Origin: a virus
DNA: 25,672 nt
IMG/VR virus record: IMGVR_UViG_3300037069_001914
Coordinates: 1 to 25,672 of that record
Reading direction: 5' to 3' (one strand)
In this document: positions 20,179 through 25,672 of the stretch, piece by piece
Numbering within the stretch: position 1 is the first letter of the stretch
Layout: every line of letters starts with the position of its first letter
The notes under the pieces: model-generated
The model's input: only the letters and a program-made list of their open reading frames with translations
Databases searched by the model: none
What the model was told of the DNA's origin: nothing
Made by a program: the position numbers and the translations under genes

Positions 20179-21786
20179 TTATTCATCTAATACTATTATA
20201 CTAATATCGCTTATTATTTCAACCTTATACTGCTTATCAAATAGAGATTTAAATTCTGTTGAGTGGTCAATTAAATATATTGAACTGTGATTTATATTAA
20301 GCTCTTGGAATAAACGAAAAGCCTTTACTTTAAGATCTGCATCAAAACCACTGAGGGCTTCATCAAAAAATAATTGTTCAAAATGAACCCCGGCTCTATT
20401 GGCTGAAGCTTTCATCATGGCAACAGTAAAACAAAGAGTTAATAAACCTCTCTGCCCTTTTGAAAGCTGTTTAAAATTACATATATGGCCGTTTTTATTG
20501 ATAATTATAGAAATACCGTCGGCACCTTCTATTTCTAAGCATATCTGTATTTCTGAATCAAAATAAGTTTCTAAACATCTGTTTGTTTCTTCTGTTATGA
20601 GTTTTATGGCATTATGCAGCAATTGTCCTCTCAATTCGAAAGACAGATCATATATAGTGTCAAGTCTACAAATATTTGCTTTTTGTTCTTTTCTTTTGTT
20701 ATTTATAACATCTATGTACTTTTTTGCTTTATCTATGTCTGATAAAATGGTGTCTATTTGAGTTAAAAAAGGATTTATTTTTTTACTCTCTTCTTTTATT
20801 TGTTCATCATAATGATTGTGCAATTGTTCTGCTTTAGCTAAAGAGTTTATATAAGGATTGATTTGTTGTATTAGAGATTTTAATTCATATTGATAAACTA
20901 AAAGCTGTTTTTCAGCTATAGCAGCGGATTTTATAGGCTGCTGACATTCTTTACAAATAGCTGAAGTTGGTTTAGGTAAGGCAGTTATTTTATTTTTAAT
21001 TTCCAATATCTGTTTAATATTGTTATCTTGCCAAGAACTCAAAAGCTTTTGTTGTTTTTCTATTTCTAATGATTTATTAATCACAAAATTAGATTGTTTT
21101 TGTGATAAAGAAGCTAATGTATTTTGTAGTTCTTTATCCCATTTAGAAACCGCACTTATCGTACTTTCATGGAAATAAGTTAACTGTTCTAATTTACCTT
21201 TTTGTTTTTCGTATAATTTTTCTGTTTCTATAATCTCAGATTTAGTAATTTTCCGTAATTCAGTTATTTTAGCAGCTAATGTGGCTGGCCATTTAAGATT
21301 AGCAATTTCTTCAAGTAAGGCTCGTTGAGCTTTAGAAGATGCTATAAAAAACCCAACGGTCGGAGAAAACTCATGAAAATAAGCGGCCGTTTCGTATGTA
21401 TTAGAAGATACTCCCATACGAACTTCTAACAGTTTTTGAGTTTCTTTGATATCTTTTCCGCGATTTTCAACTTCCTGTCCTTCTTCTATCCAATATAAAT
21501 CATTTTCATAGTTTTTACCTCTAATTCTAAACACTTCTATAGCACCGAGGGGGGTCTCCAGAGACACTTCTACCTCTGTTGCTAAGTCAGGACTGCTCCA
21601 GCTTCGAACATCATCTACTGACCCTCCTTTAGCTGTTACCCCATAAAGTCCCCAGAACGCTATATCTTGAAATGTAGATTTTCCAGATCCTGTTGCTCCT
21701 GATATCAGGGTAAGGCCTTCCTCAAAGCTAAATTCCAGTTTTTCGTAACTTCCAAAGTTTTTAGCACTAAATTTTACAATCTTCAT
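20179..21786 (-). CDS. sbcC: SbcC/Rad50-like ATPase (T4 gp46-like)
   Basis: The 535-residue product is the ATPase partner of the SbcD-like nuclease. Walker A GATGSGKS is at 30-37, a coiled coil runs from about 175 to 275, the zinc hook CKEC is at C278/C281, and a second coiled coil to about 370. The ABC signature LSKGQRG lies at 441-447, Walker B LFFDEALSGFD at 472-482 and switch histidine LIDHS at about 505-509. Coils are short compared with bacterial SbcC, as in T4 gp46 (about 560 residues). With gp47-like nuclease it resects DNA ends for recombination-dependent replication. Its start overlaps the sbcD-like gene by 20 nt. Confidence 0.92.
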   Translation of the reverse strand: MKIVKFSAKNFGSYEKLEFSFEEGLTLISGATGSGKSTFQDIAFWGLYGVTAKGGSVDDVRSWSSPDLATEVEVSLETPLGAIEVFRIRGKNYENDLYWIEEGQEVENRGKDIKETQKLLEVRMGVSSNTYETAAYFHEFSPTVGFFIASSKAQRALLEEIANLKWPATLAAKITELRKITKSEIIETEKLYEKQKGKLEQLTYFHESTISAVSKWDKELQNTLASLSQKQSNFVINKSLEIEKQQKLLSSWQDNNIKQILEIKNKITALPKPTSAICKECQQPIKSAAIAEKQLLVYQYELKSLIQQINPYINSLAKAEQLHNHYDEQIKEESKKINPFLTQIDTILSDIDKAKKYIDVINNKRKEQKANICRLDTIYDLSFELRGQLLHNAIKLITEETNRCLETYFDSEIQICLEIEGADGISIIINKNGHICNFKQLSKGQRGLLTLCFTVAMMKASANRAGVHFEQLFFDEALSGFDADLKVKAFRLFQELNINHSSIYLIDHSTEFKSLFDKQYKVEIISDISIIVLDE

Positions 21787-22774
21787 TTAAGATGTTTCTC
21801 CATAGTTCTTTTAGTTGTTGTTTTTCTTCAATTGTTTCAAGGCATTGATCAATTAATAAATCTAAAATTTCCCAATCCTGTATATGTAGATTTTCTCGTT
21901 TTTCTATTTTTTCCTCTATAGGAAATAAATCTAGTTTAAAATTACTATGTCCTAAAAGTTTTTGTCCTAATTCTCTTTTATCTATTTGATTTAATTCTTG
22001 TTTTGGCCCAGAAATTTTTAACCATAATAAATCACCAGGGCGATAGTTTTCTATTGGATCATATGCGTTTTCTGTACCGCGGGTAATAATTATGTGTTTT
22101 CTAAGAGTAAGGATTTCTCTTGTAAAGCTACCATCTTCATTGAGTATTAAAAAGCCTTTAGGTCCATCGTTAGCTTCTCCGAAAGTAATTGTGTATGGAC
22201 TTCCGATGTAAGTTACCGTTCCTATAGTTTGATGTCTGTGATAATGGCCTGAAATAACTGTGAAATCTTTGACTGTGGTAGGATCTAAGGAACTTTTATC
22301 TTGTATATAGTCGCCCATTTGAGCTCCTAAAAAACCTTGATGCATGATTAATATTTTGAATGTTTTCCCCCACACATCGATTAAAGTAGAAATACGCTGT
22401 GACTGTGTCAAATATGGTATAAAAACTATTTTAGGAAATTCTTTGAAACTTGTTATTGTGTCTATAACGGTTGCATAAGGAGTCAAATAGTTCAATCCGT
22501 GCTCAGATCCCTTTTCATTTATTTTATCATGGTTACCCTCTAAGATATAAATCTTTGTTTGAGCATCTTTTAGTATTGATATAATAGCATTAGCAACTTC
22601 AGCACGTATGATAGCTTTAGTATCGTTTAAATCACCAGCTATCACTAGCGGTATTTGCAATTCTTCTGCTTTACTTAAAGCTGCTTTAAGAGCCGCAGAA
22701 GCAAGTGGTAAAGTTGTTATATTGAAATGTATGTCACTTATTAAAATCGCTATAGGTCTACTCATCATCTCCAT
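21767..22774 (-). CDS. sbcD: SbcD/Mre11-like nuclease (T4 gp47-like)
   Basis: The 335-residue product is a metallophosphoesterase nuclease. Motifs appear in order: LISDIHFN (D14, H16), AGDLND (D48, N50), LEGNHDK (N81, H82, D83), IMHQGF and SGHYHRHQ. The N-terminal domain is followed by a DNA-binding/SbcC-binding part. It forms a complex with the overlapping sbcC-like product. Starts at 22774, 22768 and 22765 are all ATG within the recA-like gene end; 22768 has the best SD spacing (AGGAG, 9 nt). It is part of the recombination operon. Confidence 0.92.
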   Translation of the reverse strand: MEMMSRPIAILISDIHFNITTLPLASAALKAALSKAEELQIPLVIAGDLNDTKAIIRAEVANAIISILKDAQTKIYILEGNHDKINEKGSEHGLNYLTPYATVIDTITSFKEFPKIVFIPYLTQSQRISTLIDVWGKTFKILIMHQGFLGAQMGDYIQDKSSLDPTTVKDFTVISGHYHRHQTIGTVTYIGSPYTITFGEANDGPKGFLILNEDGSFTREILTLRKHIIITRGTENAYDPIENYRPGDLLWLKISGPKQELNQIDKRELGQKLLGHSNFKLDLFPIEEKIEKRENLHIQDWEILDLLIDQCLETIEEKQQLKELWRNILNEDCKI

Positions 22775-23663
22775 CGTCTCCTACATTATCAACTAGCTTA
22801 ACACCTTCGGCGGTGATTTGAAAGTCTAATTGATGTGTAGAAGTTTTTGATTGAGATAAGTGATTCTTTGTTACGGTGGCTCTGGATATGATTCCGTATT
22901 TAACGGTTACCCCTTTAACTACTTTAGTTAATACTTTTATTCGTTTAAGCATGACAATAAATGAGGAATGATATTCAATTTTAGACCCTCCTGCTGCAGC
23001 GCTTCCATGTTGCATAAATCCTATTTTAGCATAAGTTTGATTAGCTAAATAAACTGCAATAGAATCTGGATATTTGTTAAAAAGCGCGGTAAGGACTTTC
23101 ATTACCGAGCCGTTCTCTTTGGCGTCCTGTCCAGGCTGGGCATGTTTTTCATTGTCTAGCTCACGTTCAGCGTGACTTCTAGACTGAGAGCCTCCAACGG
23201 AATCCCAAATAAATAATATTTTGGCTTCTGAATCTTGATCTTTCACCGCGGTGATGAATCGCCTGGCTAGTTCAGCTCCTTTTAATATTTCATTAGTTTT
23301 AATTAAAAGCACTTGAGAAGGATCACCGCCGATCATAGTGAGACGAGCCGAGTCAAACTTATCCTCAGAATCCCATAAGATTATAATATGATTAGATTTT
23401 TGTGCTGCAACGGTTAATTCGGCTGCCCATGTACTTTTGCCAGTATCTGGACTACCGGCAGTTTGAATGATTTTGTTATAAGGAAGCACTGGGAGGCCAG
23501 AAAGTTCTTTTATGGGGTGGCCTTCGGGAAGCGGTATGCCATCTTTAAGTGTGTACTCTTGTTTTACAGAGGCTCCAGTGGTTATAATGCTTTGAACTTT
23601 TTTGTCTTTACTATAAAGTTTTTGCATTTCAGCTACTATACTGTTGACATTTACCTTACCCAT
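22758..23663 (-). CDS. RecA/UvsX-like recombinase
   Basis: The 301-residue product carries the RecA core: Walker A GSPDTGKS (70-77), Walker B ILFIWDS (149-155), the L2-region LANQTYA (206-212) and AAAGGSKIEYHSS (222-234). The C-terminus ends in a run of acidic residues (292-301), as in RecA regulatory tails. It would pair homologous DNA in recombination-dependent replication together with the gp46/47-like nuclease just downstream. It is shorter than bacterial RecA and closer in length to phage-type recombinases. It overlaps both neighbouring genes (8 nt upstream, 17 nt downstream). Confidence 0.9.
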   Translation of the reverse strand: MGKVNVNSIVAEMQKLYSKDKKVQSIITTGASVKQEYTLKDGIPLPEGHPIKELSGLPVLPYNKIIQTAGSPDTGKSTWAAELTVAAQKSNHIIILWDSEDKFDSARLTMIGGDPSQVLLIKTNEILKGAELARRFITAVKDQDSEAKILFIWDSVGGSQSRSHAERELDNEKHAQPGQDAKENGSVMKVLTALFNKYPDSIAVYLANQTYAKIGFMQHGSAAAGGSKIEYHSSFIVMLKRIKVLTKVVKGVTVKYGIISRATVTKNHLSQSKTSTHQLDFQITAEGVKLVDNVGDDGDDE

Positions 23664-24048
23664 TGAAAGATCCTTTTGAAATACTTCTAAAGTGTAGGTG
23701 AGCTTCTCTGAAAATGTTATACATTCGTTCTAACGAGTCTCTAGACACTTCGGCTTCATCAAAAGCACTTTGCTCTGATTGAACCAACTCATGTAAGTTT
23801 ACTGCGTCCTCCAGTGCTCCCTCAGTTGGTTTCTTGTCGTGTTTTTTAACTTCCTCAGTACGAACGGCGCTTCGAATTGCTTTTAATCCTGATTTACGCA
23901 TACGGCTATCTAGATCGGCTTTAGCTAATTCAGATGATATTAGTAGTTGGGCATGCAGGAATTCACCGGCTAATTTTTCAGCCTCAGATGTAGTAATACC
24001 TTGTTCATAAGAAGCTTTAATTTTATCAATAAGTAGGGTCCAATCCAT
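23656..24048 (-). CDS. Hypothetical helical protein before the RecA-like gene
   Basis: The 130-residue product is helical throughout (SEAEKLAGEFLHAQLLISSE, SRMRKSGLKAIRSAV, EDAVNLHELVQSEQSAFDEA). There is a basic patch at residues 49-75 and acidic flanks. It overlaps the recA-like gene by 8 nt. A fixed place next to a recombinase suggests a mediator or accessory, but no motif proves it. Function is unknown. Confidence 0.6.
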   Translation of the reverse strand: MDWTLLIDKIKASYEQGITTSEAEKLAGEFLHAQLLISSELAKADLDSRMRKSGLKAIRSAVRTEEVKKHDKKPTEGALEDAVNLHELVQSEQSAFDEAEVSRDSLERMYNIFREAHLHFRSISKGSFNG

Positions 24049-24195
24049 TTAGCTAATCCTCAAAATTTCTAATCTAGTCATTTCTTTTTCATCTTTTTCA
24101 TTCTCGACAACAAAAATTTTTAGTGAATCTCGTATGATTGTAGGAGGAATAGGTAACTTATCAACAAACTGCAATATTTGATTAATAAATTTCAT
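24049..24195 (-). CDS. 48-residue small protein
   Basis: The ATG at 24195 overlaps the upstream stop as ATGA and GAAGG lies before it; the TAA directly precedes the next ATG. This perfect fit in the operon argues that it is a real gene. The product starts MKFINQILQFVDKLPIPPTI, continues with a short strand (KIFVVENEK) and ends in a charged helix (DEKEMTRLEILRIS). I know no family. Confidence 0.55.
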   Translation of the reverse strand: MKFINQILQFVDKLPIPPTIIRDSLKIFVVENEKDEKEMTRLEILRIS

Positions 24196-24374
24196 TTGAC
24201 TGTGCCTTCAAGTTTTGCAGCTTCTAACTTAATAGTGGTCATCCTAATTTCATTACGAAGGAAATTGTGATAAGTAGTAGGATTATTTTTATGTTTTTCA
24301 GGTACTGCGGTTTCTAGTTTTGCTTTAAGATCTAGTACATATTTAGTCAAAGAAACTAGTTTTTCTTTAGTCAT
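24192..24374 (-). CDS. Hypothetical 60-residue helical protein
   Basis: The product is helical and basic (MTKEKLVSLTKYVLDLKAKL; RNEIRMTTIKLEAAKLEG). It starts on an ATGA overlap with the previous gene, with GAGGT 6 nt before the ATG. It has no cysteines, signal or catalytic motif. It belongs to the early operon behind the promoter at 24667-24695. Confidence 0.55.
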   Translation of the reverse strand: MTKEKLVSLTKYVLDLKAKLETAVPEKHKNNPTTYHNFLRNEIRMTTIKLEAAKLEGTVK

Positions 24375-24646
24375 ATTTTACCTCGCTCACCTGTTAGGTG
24401 AAGACTATATTGAATGATGGAATTTTGACGTTTTTTAACTTCTTTAAGACCTGCTGATAGTGCTTTCAAGTTTTCTTTAATTTCTTGATAAACAGGATTT
24501 CCTTCAAGTTCTTCCACAGCCTGTTTAATTGCTTGATTAGCGTTAACAATAGCGGTTTTAAGATCTTCAGGAGATAAAGCATTTAATTCTTGAATTGTGT
24601 CAACCCCAAGAATTTTCTCAATTTTGTCCAATTTTTTATCATTCAT
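24371..24646 (-). CDS. Hypothetical 91-residue helical protein
   Basis: The product is helical and charged (MNDKKLDKIEKILGVDTIQE, LKTAIVNANQAIKQAVEELE, ENLKALSAGLKEVKKRQNS), likely a small helical bundle or coiled coil. It is the first gene behind a sigma70-like promoter and has a strong SD (AAAGGGAG), so it should be expressed early and well. No family is recognised. Confidence 0.6.
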   Translation of the reverse strand: MNDKKLDKIEKILGVDTIQELNALSPEDLKTAIVNANQAIKQAVEELEGNPVYQEIKENLKALSAGLKEVKKRQNSIIQYSLHLTGERGKI

Positions 24647-24666
24647 AAATACACTCCCTTTAAATA

Positions 24667-24695
24667 AGTATTGCTTGCAGTCGTTAAAATGTCAA
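24667..24695 (-). promoter_or_regulatory. Sigma70-like promoter of the early operon
   Basis: On the minus strand TTGACA (24690-24695) is followed after exactly 17 bp by AATACT (24667-24672). Predicted start is near 24660, just before AAAGGGAG and the ATG at 24646. The -35 overlaps the last codons of the preceding gene. With the sites at 10248 and 18675 it defines a set with ATACT in the -10. Confidence 0.7.
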
Positions 24696-25169
24696 GCCAA
24701 CACTTGCTCCGAAGGTCATATTAGAAAGTCCAAAGACTCCTACTGTTAGTGGACCTAAAATAGGTTTTGAGCAACTCAATCCATATACCGGGGAATTTCT
24801 TGTCACATCATAACCACCTAGTGCTGAAATAGTTACTTTACTTTCCGAATGGGTCTCCAAATGTTTATCGTCTGTTGTGGTAGAGTTACTATCGGTTTGA
24901 GAATTAGTCGTTTTATTGTTTGTGCTAGTATCTTGTGTAATAGTAGTGGTAGTTTGTTTCTCACCATCTGGTTTTTGAACTTCGACAATAGTGATTTTCT
25001 TATGATCATCTGATTTAGTATCAGTAGCAGTTTTATCAGTCTTTTTTTCGACTTCAACTGTCTTAATTTCAGTAACCACTTTAGTAGGAGATGCCCACCT
25101 ACCAGCAGCATAGCTGCTTGCTAGAGCAACTATTACAACAATAACTTTATACTTTGTTTGTATTTCCAT
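24684..25169 (-). CDS. Membrane-anchored Thr/Ser/Lys-rich protein
   Basis: The 161-residue product has an N-terminal hydrophobic segment (residues 8-24, KVIVVIVALASSYAAGR), either a signal anchor or a signal peptide. A long hydrophilic region rich in T, S, K and D follows (27-110, with TTTTITQDTSTNNKTTNSQT), and a C-terminal strand-rich part with SKPILGPLTVGVFGL and a terminal GASVGLTF. The layout resembles membrane-anchored phage proteins sometimes coded near lysis genes. A spanin-like role is conceivable but no coiled coil or lipobox is present. The aromatic C-terminus recalls outer-membrane beta signals. SD AGGAAA precedes the start. Confidence 0.6.
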   Translation of the reverse strand: MEIQTKYKVIVVIVALASSYAAGRWASPTKVVTEIKTVEVEKKTDKTATDTKSDDHKKITIVEVQKPDGEKQTTTTITQDTSTNNKTTNSQTDSNSTTTDDKHLETHSESKVTISALGGYDVTRNSPVYGLSCSKPILGPLTVGVFGLSNMTFGASVGLTF

Positions 25170-25178
25170 ACTATTTTC

Positions 25179-25616
25179 CTAATTAATTGAAGAATCAGCT
25201 GATATGCGATCCATACGAGCCAATTCATTTGCCGTAAGCTCTTGCATTACGTGTTTAACTTTTCTACTTAAAAGAGGCGATAGCGCTAATCCTAAGTTAT
25301 TAGAAAACAACAACAAGGCTCTTTGTTCAGAAGAGCCTTTTGAATAGTTAAATTGATCTAAAGTTCCTACTAGTTGCACCGGGGATAGTGCATTGAATAC
25401 ATCTCTTATTGTAGGTTCTCCTACTATTTCATAGCCACCGTGAGGACCTCTAACGCTTTTAATAACGCCTGCTATTCTTAATTTTCTAGCTACTTGTTCT
25501 AAAAAACTTTGAGACAGTTGTAAACCCTCTGCAATTTGATCTAGACTAATTCTACCCGATCTTGTCAAGTAAAGCGCAAGAAGTATGCCATATTGTGTTG
25601 CCTGATTAATCCTCAT
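25179..25616 (-). CDS. Rrf2-family transcription regulator without Fe-S cysteines
   Basis: The 145-residue product has the Rrf2 winged helix-turn-helix: MRINQATQYGILLALYLTRS, then SLDQIAEGLQLSQSFLEQVA (recognition helix), and wing VRGPHGGYEI with the G-x-x-G-G hallmark. The dimerisation helix region follows. There is no cysteine at all, so it cannot bind the [Fe-S] cluster used by IscR/NsrR. It resembles cysteine-less members. It lies at the start of the early region, 10 nt before the next gene, and may control phage or host promoters. AGGAG is 11 nt before the ATG. Confidence 0.85.
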   Translation of the reverse strand: MRINQATQYGILLALYLTRSGRISLDQIAEGLQLSQSFLEQVARKLRIAGVIKSVRGPHGGYEIVGEPTIRDVFNALSPVQLVGTLDQFNYSKGSSEQRALLLFSNNLGLALSPLLSRKVKHVMQELTANELARMDRISADSSIN

Positions 25617-25661
25617 TTATCCTAATCTCCTAAATAAAGCATTCTCTCTCTTTTTCTTCCC

Positions 25662-25672
25662 AGATCGGAAGA
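25662..25672 (+). other. Residual Illumina adapter at contig end
   Basis: The last 11 bases, AGATCGGAAGA, are identical to the start of the standard TruSeq adapter. They should not be treated as phage sequence. Confidence 0.85.

Overview
The window is an AT-rich fragment of a tailed double-stranded DNA bacteriophage (Caudoviricetes). Every gene I can support lies on the minus strand, so transcription runs from high to low coordinates. Phage origin is shown by a head-gene series of terminase large subunit, portal, scaffold and major capsid protein, and by a phage-style replication and recombination set. No integrase or tail gene is visible, so tail type and lifestyle stay open. A Sec-type signal on the lytic transglycosylase suggests a bacterial host with a periplasm, which is inference. 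The last 11 bases match the start of the Illumina TruSeq adapter, so the right edge is an assembly end rather than a biological one.

Layout in the direction of transcription. (1) 25.6-22.8 kb, early region: an Rrf2-type regulator without cysteines, a membrane-anchored Thr/Ser/Lys-rich protein, several small proteins behind a good sigma70-like promoter, and a RecA/UvsX-like recombinase. (2) 22.8-17.5 kb: an SbcD/SbcC (gp47/gp46-like) nuclease pair, an HNH nuclease, a calcineurin-like phosphoesterase, a secreted lytic transglycosylase and an HExxH metallopeptidase. (3) 17.5-15.4 kb: a CYTH-domain protein, a HAD phosphatase, a dNMP kinase, a probable single-strand-DNA-binding protein and a tRNA-Asn(GTT). 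(4) 15.3-10.3 kb, replication: an AEP-type primase fused to a DnaB-like helicase, an orphan DNA methyltransferase and a family A DNA polymerase with Leu at the Phe762-equivalent position. (5) 10.2-8.9 kb, accessory island: two tandem paralogous Ala-rich proteins that resemble the Imm-5-like putative immunity family, one carrying a 288-bp minisatellite that encodes (S-A-A-x)n, plus a 37-residue ORF. (6) 8.8-0 kb, packaging and head: small proteins, TerL, more small proteins, portal, a 56-residue CPxC/membrane protein, scaffold and the start of the major capsid gene.

Most genes abut or overlap by a few bases (many ATGA junctions), so they form long operons. The few real gaps hold the signals: three sigma70-like promoters whose -10 ends in ATACT, a 15-bp perfect inverted repeat that buries a start codon at 8.85 kb, and a 115-bp control region after terL with three 20-bp tandem repeats, a 20-bp perfect palindrome and a hairpin that hides the next ribosome binding site.

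The replication set (primase-helicase, PolA, SSB-like, RecA-like, gp46/47-like) would give a largely self-sufficient, recombination-supported replication system. The dNMP kinase and phosphatases would feed nucleotide supply.
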